This document shows, piece by piece, positions 51,609-60,322 of a stretch of 64,000 nt of DNA. Where the stretch lies: contig NZ_JAHBOI010000008.1 in assembly GCF_018531425.1 (NCBI RefSeq), positions 95,621-159,620 of the forward strand. The letters are read 5' to 3'. Below the pieces are notes generated by a model, which saw only the letters and a program-made list of their open reading frames with translations, did no database searches and had not been told where the DNA came from. Every line of letters begins with the position of its first letter. Within the stretch, counting starts at the first letter, position 1. The DNA comes from Paenarthrobacter sp. DKR-5. Lineage in GTDB: Bacteria; Actinomycetota; Actinomycetes; Actinomycetales; Micrococcaceae. The position numbers were made by a program, and so were the translations under genes.

Positions 51609-52187
51609 CTATTCGTCCTCGCCGCTGCCGGACGGTTCCCCGGCCTCGGTGTTGTCCGCGCCGGCACCCTCCTCCGAGGTCGCGTCCTGCGGCTGGTCCT
51701 GGTCCTCGGCCTGCGGCTGGTCCTGGTCCGTGGCCTGCTGCTCGTCCTCCGGGCGCACCCGCTCCGCCCACGGCACCCACTCGGGAGCCAGCAGTGACTT
51801 CTCCGAGGGCAGCAGGCCGACCTCGCTGACCGTCACGGCCTTGGAGCGGGCCAGCCGGGTGACGGTGGCGAACCACAGCCAGCCCCCGTAGCCCGGCAGC
51901 TTCGACTCGAACAGGTGCGTCACCAGCCGGTCGCCTTCACTTTTCGCTGCCACATGCGTGCCCACCTGGGCGGGCTCGGCGATGGTCTCCACGCCCGCAC
52001 GCGCGGCGTCGACGGCGGCCGCCAGCACGGCGTCCGGCCGGCCGGTCCGCCAGACGGGAACGCCCGCCGGCGGCTTCTGCCGGCGCACGGGAGCGGGAGC
52101 GCCGGGAATCTGCTCCTCGGCGTCCGGGACTGCGTCGGCGGCCGGAATGGTCTGGTCCGGATCGGACATCACGGGGTCGGACATCAC
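51609..52187 (-). CDS. DUF3027 family protein with acidic repeat tail
   Basis: Protein of 192 aa. The central part (PVWRTGRPDAVLAAAVDAARAGVETIAEP and LPGYGGWLWFATVTRLARSKAVTVSEVGLLPSE) is the DUF3027 domain, function unknown, actinobacterial only. The C-terminal 50 residues are acidic with a tandem DQDQPQ pattern. The GTGATG start overlaps the stop of the cold-shock-domain gene, so the pair is translationally coupled. The family is usually longer at both ends. Confidence 0.8.
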   Translation of the reverse strand: MMSDPVMSDPDQTIPAADAVPDAEEQIPGAPAPVRRQKPPAGVPVWRTGRPDAVLAAAVDAARAGVETIAEPAQVGTHVAAKSEGDRLVTHLFESKLPGYGGWLWFATVTRLARSKAVTVSEVGLLPSEKSLLAPEWVPWAERVRPEDEQQATDQDQPQAEDQDQPQDATSEEGAGADNTEAGEPSGSGEDE

Positions 52188-52567
52188 GCGTCGAGGTCGT
52201 CCGCGACCTTGCGCAGCAGGGCGGCCACCTTGGCGCCCTTGTCCTTATCCGGGTACTTGCCCTTGCGGAAGGACTGCGACATACCGTCAAGGAGCTTGAT
52301 CAGGTCCTCGACGATGGGTGCCATGTCCTCGGCAGGCTTGCGCGTCGCCTTGGCCACGGACGGAGCGGCGTCGAGAATCCGGGCGGAAAGCGCCTGGGCG
52401 CCCTTCCGGCCGGCGGCAACGCCGAACTCCATCCGGGTGCCGACCTTGACGTCGGTGGTGCCGGCGGGGAGTGCCGACGCGTGCAGGAACACTTCCTGCC
52501 CGTCTTCGGTAGCAAGGAAGCCGAAGCCTTTCTCGCTGTCATACCATTTGACCTTGCCAATGGGCAC
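52184..52567 (-). CDS. cold-shock-domain protein with C-terminal extension
   Basis: RNA/DNA-binding protein of 127 aa. Residues 1-65 are a cold-shock domain with GKVKWYDSEKGFGFLATEDG (RNP1) and EVFLHASAL (RNP2). A 60-residue helical, charged extension follows (ATRKPAEDMAPIVEDLIKLLDGM...), absent from CspA. GTG start with GAGGT 8 nt before it. Coupled to the DUF3027 gene; this pair, and their distance from cspA loci, suggest a specialised rather than general cold-shock role. Confidence 0.88.
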   Translation of the reverse strand: MPIGKVKWYDSEKGFGFLATEDGQEVFLHASALPAGTTDVKVGTRMEFGVAAGRKGAQALSARILDAAPSVAKATRKPAEDMAPIVEDLIKLLDGMSQSFRKGKYPDKDKGAKVAALLRKVADDLDA

Positions 52568-52716
52568 TGGACTTACCTCGTCACTCGTTGGGATTCTGCC
52601 GCGCACGCCGATGCCCTGCAGGAGGGCAGGCGGGCGCACGGCGAAGGGTCTGCTGCCATTAGATTATCGTGCCCCTGCCCCAAACAGGCGGTGCCGGCAC
52701 CCCTTATGCTGACAGC

Positions 52717-55248
52717 GTGAGCCGCCCCCGGGTCCACCGCCCCGGCGGCGGCGCGGCAGGCGGTACCGTAGGAAGAGTGTCCTCGATCCGCGCCTTGACG
52801 GCCGAACTGGCGGCGCGCAGCGACGAGTCGTTGCGCGGGCTTTTCACGGCCCGGCCGGATCTGCTGCAGCCGCCCGTCCCGGATTTCGCCGCCCTCGCGG
52901 CGCGCAGCTGCGCCCGGGTCAGCGTGCAGCGGGCCCTGGAGACCCTCGACGAACCCGCCCTGCAGGTCCTTGAGGCGGTCCATCTGACCACGGACGAGGA
53001 TGCCGGCCGCTCCGCCTCCTCCCGCAGCCTCAAGCCCCTGATCGCGGGCAGCAGCCTCACCGCCCTGGATTCGATCCTGAAGAAGCTCCAGGCACTGGCC
53101 CTGCTCTACCGGGCGGGCACCTCGGCCCCTGCATCCTATTACCCGGTGAGCACGCTCAAGGAGGTCATCGGGCTGTATCCCGCAGGGCTGGGCCGGCGCT
53201 ACGCGGAGCTGGTGCGGGCGCAGCCTGCCTTCGCGGAACGTTCCGTTGCCCTGGTGGCGCAGCTGGCGGCTGCGGGCCATCCCCTCGCCGCGGCTTCCTC
53301 GCCGGCGGAGGCTGCCGATGCCCTTGAGGAGTGGCTGAGGTCCGGCGGCGCCTTGGAGCCCTTGCTCGCCGGGGCACCCCCGAAGACGGTAGACCTGCTC
53401 CGCCGCTTCAGCAGCTGGGCGGTGGGAGCGCTGCCCAACGCCCAGCGCATCGTGTCCTTCTCCGACAGCGCTGAGCAGTCGCCGGTGGACTGGCTGCTGG
53501 CCCGCGGACTGCTCGTGCCGCTGGACAGCGAGCACGTCGAGCTCCCCTTCGGCGTCGGCGTGGGCCTGCGCGGCGCGATCGTCACCGACTTCCGGCTGAC
53601 CCCGCCGCGCGCCGAGCTGGCGTTCACCCGCGCGTCGCTGCGCCGCAACGCTGCCCTCGGATCGATCGCCGAGACGCTGCGGCTGCTGACGGACCTTGTG
53701 CAACTCGTCCGTGCCGCCCCGCTGGCCACCCTGCGTGCGGGTGGCGTCGGCGTGCGGGAGCTGCGCCGGCTCAGCGACGGGCTCCGGATCGAACCGCAGG
53801 CCGCGGCCGTGCTGCTCGAAATAGCCGCCCTCGCCGGTTTGCTCCGGCTGGATGTGGACACCTCGCACTGGGTGGCCGAGGACGACGAGTGGCGGGGCCT
53901 GCCCCGGCCGGAACAGTGGCTCTGGGTCGTGGCAGCCTGGCTTGGCAGCGACCGCGCGCCGTCCCTGGTGGGCGAGCCGCTGCCGGCCGTGCGCAGCGGG
54001 GCGCCCGCCACGATCAACCCGCTGGCCGGCGAGGCGCAGCGGCCGGACGCCCCGCTGATCCGCCTGAAGACCCTCGGACTGATGCGGGAGCTCACCGAGG
54101 AGGCCGGCGGCGACGCGGCGACGGCGCCGGTCCTTACCGCAGAGGCCGTGCTGGCCCGCGCTGAATGGTCCAACCCGCGGTTGCTGCGCCGGTTCCGGCG
54201 GCTGGTGCCCGGGATCCTGGCCGAGGCGGAACTGCTCGGCCTCACCGGTTCCGGGGCGCTCACGCCGGCGGGGCTGGCCGTGGCGGAGGGCGACGGCAGC
54301 CGGGCACGGAGCCTGCTCGAGGAGAGCCTCCCCGCGGCCGTGGACCGTGTCCTGCTGCAGGCGGACCTGACCGCCGTCGCCCCCGGCTACCTGGCTCCGG
54401 AGCTGAGCAACGAGCTGTTGACGCTGGCCGACGCGGAAGGCCAGGGCCCGGCTACGATCTATCGGTTCTCGGCCGCCTCCATCAGGCGCGCGCTGGACGC
54501 CGGCCGGGACGCCGCCAGCATCCTCGACTTCCTCGGCCGGCACGCCGCCACGGCCATTCCGCAGCCTCTGGCGTACCTGGTCGAGGACACCGCCAGCCGC
54601 TACGGACGGCTGCATGTGGGCGCGGCCGGCTCTTACCTCGCGGGGGACGACGAAGCGGCCCTGGCGGAACTGCTGCACCACCCCCGCTCCGCGCAGCTGG
54701 GCCTGCGCCGCCTGGCGCCGACGGTGCTCATTGCCCGGGCGGCCTCGCGGGAGGTGGCCGCCGTCCTGCGCGAACTCGGGCACTCCCCTGCGCTCGAGGA
54801 CGGCGAGGAGCAGCTGCTTCGGCTGCGCCGTCCCGCAGCAGCCGCCGCCCTGCGGGACGGCGAGGAGCAGCTGCTTCGGCTGCGCCGTCCCGCAGCAGCC
54901 GCCGCCCTGCGGCCCAGCCTTCAGGCGGCCGGCCCGCGCGTGCCCGACGACGAATCCGTCGCAGCCCAGCTGGCGGTGCTGCGCAGCCGGCCGGCCGTCA
55001 GCCCCGCCTCGGCCGAGGGCGGCCCCCAACTGGGCATCGAGACCCTGCGCCGGGCGATCCGGCAGAAAAAGGAGGTCAGGATGCGCATTGTGGACGGCCA
55101 GGGGAATCACCGGCAGGAAGTCCTTGTTCCCTTAGCAGTGGCCGGGGGAAGGGTGCGGGTGTTCGACCCGCGCAGGGACACCGAACGCGTCGTCTCCGTG
55201 CACCGGGTGATGGACGTGGAACTGATCGACGAACAGCCAGGGAACTGA
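52717..55248 (+). CDS. helicase-associated protein, XPB/Ssl2-like N-terminal domain
   Basis: Protein of 843 aa without helicase motifs. It begins with a helical region (SSIRALTAELAARSDESLRGLFTARPDLL) and contains the domain shared with XPB/Ssl2 N-termini around TPAGLAVAEGD to YGRLHVGAAGSYL. Neighbouring XPB helicase starts 7 bp after its stop, so both likely form one repair or transcription-linked complex. GTG at 52717 is 6 nt after a -10-like TATGCT, so the mRNA may be leaderless; a later GTG at VSSIRAL is the alternative. It carries a 19-residue tandem duplication. Confidence 0.82.
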   Translation: MSRPRVHRPGGGAAGGTVGRVSSIRALTAELAARSDESLRGLFTARPDLLQPPVPDFAALAARSCARVSVQRALETLDEPALQVLEAVHLTTDEDAGRSASSRSLKPLIAGSSLTALDSILKKLQALALLYRAGTSAPASYYPVSTLKEVIGLYPAGLGRRYAELVRAQPAFAERSVALVAQLAAAGHPLAAASSPAEAADALEEWLRSGGALEPLLAGAPPKTVDLLRRFSSWAVGALPNAQRIVSFSDSAEQSPVDWLLARGLLVPLDSEHVELPFGVGVGLRGAIVTDFRLTPPRAELAFTRASLRRNAALGSIAETLRLLTDLVQLVRAAPLATLRAGGVGVRELRRLSDGLRIEPQAAAVLLEIAALAGLLRLDVDTSHWVAEDDEWRGLPRPEQWLWVVAAWLGSDRAPSLVGEPLPAVRSGAPATINPLAGEAQRPDAPLIRLKTLGLMRELTEEAGGDAATAPVLTAEAVLARAEWSNPRLLRRFRRLVPGILAEAELLGLTGSGALTPAGLAVAEGDGSRARSLLEESLPAAVDRVLLQADLTAVAPGYLAPELSNELLTLADAEGQGPATIYRFSAASIRRALDAGRDAASILDFLGRHAATAIPQPLAYLVEDTASRYGRLHVGAAGSYLAGDDEAALAELLHHPRSAQLGLRRLAPTVLIARAASREVAAVLRELGHSPALEDGEEQLLRLRRPAAAAALRDGEEQLLRLRRPAAAAALRPSLQAAGPRVPDDESVAAQLAVLRSRPAVSPASAEGGPQLGIETLRRAIRQKKEVRMRIVDGQGNHRQEVLVPLAVAGGRVRVFDPRRDTERVVSVHRVMDVELIDEQPGN
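54799..54912 (+). repeat. 57-bp perfect tandem duplication inside the helicase-associated gene
   Basis: Two identical units, 54799-54855 and 54856-54912, encode DGEEQLLRLRRPAAAAALR twice in a row. The frame is kept. No third unit. Confidence 0.95.
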
Positions 55249-55255
55249 CAAGAGA

Positions 55256-56902
55256 ATGAACGACGGACCGCTCATCGTCCAAAGCGACAAGACCATCCTG
55301 CTGGAGGTGGACCACGACCTGGCCACCGAGGCACGGCATGCCATCGCGGCATTCGCCGAACTGGAGCGCGCCCCCGAACATGTGCACAGCTACCGGCTGA
55401 CTCCGCTGGGCCTGTGGAACGCCCGCGCCGCCGGGCTCGACGCCGAGCAGGTGCTGGACACGCTGCTCAAGTACTCCCGCTTCCCGGTTCCGCACGCCCT
55501 GCTCATCGACATCGAAGAAACCATGTCGCGCTACGGCCGCCTGCGGCTGGAAAAGGACCCGCAGCATGGCCTGGTCATGCGCACCGACGACTACCCCGTG
55601 CTCGAGGAGGTCATCCGCGCCAAGAAGATCCAGCCGCTGCTCGGCCCGCGGATCGACGGCGAGACGGTCGTCGTGCACTCCTCGCAGCGCGGCCAGCTCA
55701 AGCAGCTGCTGCTGAAGATCGGCTGGCCGGCAGAGGACCTCGCCGGGTTCGTCGACGGCCAGCCGCATCCGATCGCCCTGAACGAGGACGGCTGGGCGCT
55801 GCGGCCCTACCAGAAGGTGGCCACCGAGAACTTCTGGGCCGGCGGCAGCGGCGTCGTCGTGCTGCCCTGCGGCGCGGGAAAGACGCTGGTGGGCGCGGCG
55901 GCGATGGCGACGTCGTCGACCACCACGCTGATCCTGGTCACCAACACCGTCTCGGCGCGGCAGTGGAAGGACGAACTGCTCAAGCGCACATCGCTGACCG
56001 AGGAGGAGATCGGGGAGTACTCCGGCGCCGTGAAGGAGATCCGGCCGGTGACGATCGCCACCTACCAGGTGCTGACGATGAAGCGCGGGGGCCTCTACCC
56101 GCACCTGGAGCTGCTGGACGCGAACGACTGGGGCCTGATCCTCTACGACGAGGTCCATCTGCTCCCGGCCCCGATCTTCCGGATGACGGCGGACCTGCAG
56201 GCCCGGCGCCGGCTGGGGCTGACCGCCACACTCGTCCGCGAGGACGGGCGGGAAGGGGAGGTCTTCTCGCTGATCGGCCCCAAGCGCTACGACGCCCCGT
56301 GGAAGGACATCGAGGCGCAGGGCTACATCGCTCCCGCGGACTGCGTGGAGGTCCGGGTGGACCTGCCCAAGGACGAGCGGGTCGCCTACGCGATGGCGGA
56401 GGACGCGGACAAGTACCGGCTCTGCGCGACCAGCGAGACGAAGTCCGGCGTCGTCGAGCAGCTGGTGAGGCAGCACGCCGGCGAGCAGCTGCTGGTCATC
56501 GGCCAGTACATCGACCAGCTGGACGAAATCGGCGAACGGCTGGACGCCCCGGTGATCAAGGGCGAGACCTCCGTGAAGCAGCGGCAGAAGCTCTTCGATG
56601 CGTTCCGCGCCGGTGAGATCACCACCCTCGTGGTGTCCAAGGTCGCGAACTTCTCCATCGATCTGCCCGAGGCCTCCGTGGCCATCCAGGTGTCCGGCTC
56701 GTTCGGATCGCGCCAGGAGGAGGCGCAGCGGCTGGGCCGGCTGCTGCGGCCCAAGCAGGACGGGCGCGCGGCCCGGTTCTACACTCTGGTGGCGCGGGAC
56801 ACGCTCGACCAGGACTTCGCGGCGAAGCGCCAGCGGTTCCTCGCCGAGCAGGGTTACGCGTACACGATCCTGGACGCGAAGGACATCAAGCCCGCGGCCT
56901 GA
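55256..56902 (+). CDS. XPB-type DNA helicase
   Basis: Superfamily II 3'-5' helicase of 548 aa. An N-terminal DRD-like region carries YGRLRLEKD; helicase domain 1 has ALRPYQKVATENFWAGG, Walker A PCGAGKT (about 204-210), TYQVLT, DEVH box YDEVHLLPA and LTAT; domain 2 has VIGQYIDQL, VVSKVANFSIDLPEA and GSRQEEAQRLGRLLRPK. It matches mycobacterial XPB. Operon with the helicase-associated gene. The last 49 bp overlap nagB on the other strand. Confidence 0.93.
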   Translation: MNDGPLIVQSDKTILLEVDHDLATEARHAIAAFAELERAPEHVHSYRLTPLGLWNARAAGLDAEQVLDTLLKYSRFPVPHALLIDIEETMSRYGRLRLEKDPQHGLVMRTDDYPVLEEVIRAKKIQPLLGPRIDGETVVVHSSQRGQLKQLLLKIGWPAEDLAGFVDGQPHPIALNEDGWALRPYQKVATENFWAGGSGVVVLPCGAGKTLVGAAAMATSSTTTLILVTNTVSARQWKDELLKRTSLTEEEIGEYSGAVKEIRPVTIATYQVLTMKRGGLYPHLELLDANDWGLILYDEVHLLPAPIFRMTADLQARRRLGLTATLVREDGREGEVFSLIGPKRYDAPWKDIEAQGYIAPADCVEVRVDLPKDERVAYAMAEDADKYRLCATSETKSGVVEQLVRQHAGEQLLVIGQYIDQLDEIGERLDAPVIKGETSVKQRQKLFDAFRAGEITTLVVSKVANFSIDLPEASVAIQVSGSFGSRQEEAQRLGRLLRPKQDGRAARFYTLVARDTLDQDFAAKRQRFLAEQGYAYTILDAKDIKPAA

Positions 56903-57687
56903 CGGTATTCGGCGAGCGTCCGCAGGGTACGGCGCAGGGCTCCGCCGTTGCTGCGGCCGAAGCCGCCGGCGTCCAGGTGCGACGCCGCCGCCTGGTCCGC
57001 GATCACCGTCACCCGCGGATGCAGCTGGACGAGCGACGCAGGGCAGGACGCATCCACCGGGCCGGACAGCGCCTGGCGAAGAGCCGCCGCCTTGGCACGC
57101 CCGCTGGCGACGAGCAGAAGTTCGCGCGCCTCACGGATGGTGCCCAGCCCCTGGGTGATCGCCTGCCGGGGCACGTCCTCCGGAGCCCGGAAGAAGCGCG
57201 CGTTGGCTGTCCTCGTGTCCTCCGTGAGCTCGACCACGCGCGTGCGGGAGTCCAGCGGTGAGGAGGGTTCGTTGAAGGCGAGGTGTCCGTTCCGCCCGAT
57301 GCCCAGAATCTGCAGGTCGATCCCGCCGGCATCCTTGATCCGGGCCTCATAGCCGGCGCAGGCCGCTGCCACGTCGGGCGCCGCGCCGTCCGGGAGGTGG
57401 GTGTTCGCGCTTCCGATCCCGAGCGGCTCCGTCACCAGCCGCCGCACGAACGCGGCGTAGCTGTTGGGGTCCGCCGGCGCCAGGCCCACATATTCATCCA
57501 GGGCGAAGCAGGAGACGGAGCTGAAGTCCGCCGAGCGCTCGGCAGCCAACCGGGCGTAGACGGGCATTGGCGAGGAGCCGGTCGCGACGCCGAGCACCAG
57601 GTTCGGCTTGTCCTGCACCCGGGCGGTGATCAGGGCTGCGGCCTGCGCCCCGAGTTGCTCGGCATTTTCAACAAGAATGATGTCCAC
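56854..57687 (-). CDS. nagB: glucosamine-6-phosphate deaminase
   Basis: Enzyme of 277 aa converting glucosamine 6-phosphate to fructose 6-phosphate and ammonia. MDIILVENAEQLG, GVATGSSPMPVYARL, FALDEYVGLAPADPNSY and GIGRNGHLAFNEPSSPL match NagB, including the catalytic Asp and His. The reading frame ends only at 56854, giving an unusual 49-bp overlap with the XPB gene. It lies 15 bp after the ROK kinase in an operon with an APC permease. Confidence 0.93.
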   Translation of the reverse strand: MDIILVENAEQLGAQAAALITARVQDKPNLVLGVATGSSPMPVYARLAAERSADFSSVSCFALDEYVGLAPADPNSYAAFVRRLVTEPLGIGSANTHLPDGAAPDVAAACAGYEARIKDAGGIDLQILGIGRNGHLAFNEPSSPLDSRTRVVELTEDTRTANARFFRAPEDVPRQAITQGLGTIREARELLLVASGRAKAAALRQALSGPVDASCPASLVQLHPRVTVIADQAAASHLDAGGFGRSNGGALRRTLRTLAEYRQAAGLMSFASRIVYA

Positions 57688-57702
57688 GGACAGAAACCTC
57701 GA

Positions 57703-58731
57703 TCAGGCGGCGGGAAGGGAGCCGAGCGGAAGCCCGGCGTGCGGGAAATCGGTTCCGGGAAATGTCAGGGAGCCGACGTCGGCGCCTGCGTCGCGGTAGG
57801 CCAGCAGCAGGGCACCGAGCATGGACAGGTCATCGGGAGTGCTGGAGAGCACCAGCCGGGGAGGGTACGGGACGTACTCGTCCAGCGCGCTGCGCAGGGC
57901 CGGAATGAACGCGGGCGCCGCAGCGCAGACGCCGCCGCCGACGGAGATCGTGTCGGGGTCCAGGGTGACTGCCAGATTCACCACCGCCCGGCACAGCTGT
58001 TCCACAGCCTGCTCGGCCAGGTCCCGCAGCGCGGGTCCCCCGGGCGGAACGGCCACCGGTTCCAGCAGGAGCGAGAGCACGTCCGAGGCGCTCAGCTCCG
58101 TTCCGGCAACGTCCTTGGCACGCTGGCTGAGCGCGCTCCCGGAGATGAGGTCCTCCAGCGGCGCGGCTCCGCTGCGGTGGCCGGGGCCGAGCGCGGTCGA
58201 CGGCAGCAGATACCCGACCTCCAGCGCTGCCCCGTGCGCCCCGCCAAGCGGGACGCCGTCGATCACCGCGCCGGCCGAGAAGCCGGTACCCAGATTGATG
58301 TAGAGGCCGCAGCGGGCGCCCCGCAGCTCGCCCCAGCGGTGGTCTGCCATGGCCGCGGCCTTGACGTCGTTCGCCCAGGCAACCCGCTGCAGCCCCAGCA
58401 GCCGGGCGAGTTCCTGCGCCGGGTTGGACGCCTCCATCCCCGGGTTGTTCGGAGCCAGGCCGATCAGCCCGTCCGTCACCACCCCGGGCGTCACCAGTCC
58501 TGCACAGACGAGGGCCGCGGTGGCGCCGGTGAGCCGCTCCCTGGAGCGCAGGAACCGCTCGACGGAAGCGGCCACGTCGCCCAGCAGGGCTGATGTCGTC
58601 GCCGCCTCCGTCGTGGAGAGACGTTCCAGGAACAGAACCGTGCCGTCCAGGTCCGCGACGCACACCTTGGCTTTGGTGCCGCCGATGTCCACTCCGACGG
58701 CCACCGGCGTCGCCGTTGTAGCGGGATGCAT
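57703..58731 (-). CDS. ROK-family sugar kinase
   Basis: Kinase of 342 aa with GVDIGGTKAKVCVADL at the N-terminus, AWANDVKAAAMADHRWG (catalytic Asp), INLGTGFSAGAVIDG and GAALEVGYLLP. The ROK zinc motif CxCGxxGC is not seen, so it is a zinc-free member. Beside nagB it probably phosphorylates N-acetylglucosamine or glucosamine, but the first has no deacetylase gene here. TGATG overlap with the permease gene shows coupling. Confidence 0.85.
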   Translation of the reverse strand: MHPATTATPVAVGVDIGGTKAKVCVADLDGTVLFLERLSTTEAATTSALLGDVAASVERFLRSRERLTGATAALVCAGLVTPGVVTDGLIGLAPNNPGMEASNPAQELARLLGLQRVAWANDVKAAAMADHRWGELRGARCGLYINLGTGFSAGAVIDGVPLGGAHGAALEVGYLLPSTALGPGHRSGAAPLEDLISGSALSQRAKDVAGTELSASDVLSLLLEPVAVPPGGPALRDLAEQAVEQLCRAVVNLAVTLDPDTISVGGGVCAAAPAFIPALRSALDEYVPYPPRLVLSSTPDDLSMLGALLLAYRDAGADVGSLTFPGTDFPHAGLPLGSLPAA

Positions 58732-60191
58732 CAGACGTGGACCTCTTCAGCCGCCTCGACGGCAATCTCCTCGTCGACCTCGTTGCGTTCCACCGGCAGC
58801 GGCCCGAACGGCCAGGTCTTCTCGCGCTTGGCCCAGACCAGGAAGCATGCCACTCCGGCCGCCACCCAGGCGAGCGAGAGTTCCATGGGGTGCAGGCCGG
58901 GCGCGTTGATGTCCGAGTAGAGATAGATGACGAGCCACCCAATGCCGGCCACGGCGAGCGGAGCCGGGTAGAGCCACATCTTGTAGGGACGCTTCATGTC
59001 CGGCCGGCGCCGGCGGAGCGCCACGACGGCGACGACCTGCCCAATCGCCTGAACCAGCACCATCACGGCCGTGAGCAGCTGGATCAGGGCGCCGATGTTG
59101 GTCGCACGGCCGATGAGGAAGCCGGCAGCGGTCATCAGTCCCATCGTCACGAGCCCGGCAACCGGGAACTCCTTGCGCGGGTGCAGTTTGGCGAACACGC
59201 GGAAGAACACGCCGTCCCGGGCGGCGTCGTACGGCACCCGCGAACCGGCCAGGAGGCCGACCATGAGCGAGGCGAAGGCTGTCACCAGGATGAAGACCGT
59301 TACCACGTTCGCGGCGGCCGCGCCCCAGGTGCGCTGCAGGACGAGCGAGACCACGGAGGTGTACGCCAGCGAGTCAGTGGAGAGCATCTCCTGCCACTTC
59401 ACGACTCCGAGCACCCCGATTTGGGTCAGCAGGTAGATGACCATGATGCCGAGTACGGAGAAGACCACCGAGCGCGGGATGGTGCGTCCGGCGTTCTTCA
59501 TCTCGGCCCCCATGTAGGCGGAGGTGTTGTAGCCGAGGTAGTCGTAGATGCCGATGGTCAGCCCGGCGACGAACGCCACCCAGAAGCCGCCGGAAGTTAT
59601 GTCGAACGCACCCGCCGGGAAGTCCACCACCTGGCCGCCATTGAAGTGAGTGAAGCAGGCAATGATCACCGTCAGCACGGTGAGGATCATGACGGCCCAC
59701 AGCACGACGGTGAGTTTGCCCAGGGATTCGATCCGGCGCCAGAGCACCGCGACGATGAGGGCGATGAGGCCGAGGCCGATGAAGGTGCCGGCCGTCCCGT
59801 CCAGGTCCGGGGCGAGGAAGCCCAGATACTGCACGAAGCCAATCACGCCCGTGGACATCACCAAGGGGATAAACAGCACGGCGGACCAGACGAAGAGGAA
59901 CGGCATGAGCCGGCCGGTGCGGTATTTGAAGGCCTCGCGCAGGTACACGTACGTTCCGCCCGAACCCGGCATCGCGGCTCCAAGTTCGGCCCAGATCAGG
60001 CCGTCCGCGAGGGCCAGGACCGCTCCGGCGATCCATCCGACGACGGCCTGGGGGCCGCCGAAGGCGACGATCATGGCAGGAATCGTGATGAAGGGCCCAA
60101 TGCCGACCATTTGCGACATGTTCAGGGCCGTGGCTTGGAAAGAACCGATCCTCCGGCGGAGTTGCGGGGAGTTCGTGGGAATTGACGCCAT
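58731..60191 (-). CDS. APC-superfamily permease
   Basis: Carrier of 486 aa with about 12 membrane segments. NMSQMVGIGPFITIPAMIVAFGGPQ and ELGAAMPGSGGTYVYLREAF are the APC consensus of segments one and three. Amino-acid or amine substrates are usual, so its place in an operon with ROK kinase and nagB suggests an amino sugar such as glucosamine. ATG at 60191 was chosen; the region upstream is the promoter gap to the ROK repressor gene end at 60323. Confidence 0.87.
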   Translation of the reverse strand: MASIPTNSPQLRRRIGSFQATALNMSQMVGIGPFITIPAMIVAFGGPQAVVGWIAGAVLALADGLIWAELGAAMPGSGGTYVYLREAFKYRTGRLMPFLFVWSAVLFIPLVMSTGVIGFVQYLGFLAPDLDGTAGTFIGLGLIALIVAVLWRRIESLGKLTVVLWAVMILTVLTVIIACFTHFNGGQVVDFPAGAFDITSGGFWVAFVAGLTIGIYDYLGYNTSAYMGAEMKNAGRTIPRSVVFSVLGIMVIYLLTQIGVLGVVKWQEMLSTDSLAYTSVVSLVLQRTWGAAAANVVTVFILVTAFASLMVGLLAGSRVPYDAARDGVFFRVFAKLHPRKEFPVAGLVTMGLMTAAGFLIGRATNIGALIQLLTAVMVLVQAIGQVVAVVALRRRRPDMKRPYKMWLYPAPLAVAGIGWLVIYLYSDINAPGLHPMELSLAWVAAGVACFLVWAKREKTWPFGPLPVERNEVDEEIAVEAAEEVHV

Positions 60192-60322
60192 TGAAAATCC
60201 TTTGATGCTCGGCCGCTGCGTGCGCAGGTGATCAGGTTCACTCTCGCGGCTTGATAGAGCGATAGTAAAAGACTTTTCCGATCGGGTCAAAGCGGGGCGG
60301 GGCCCGCGGCTGGTCCGCTCAG

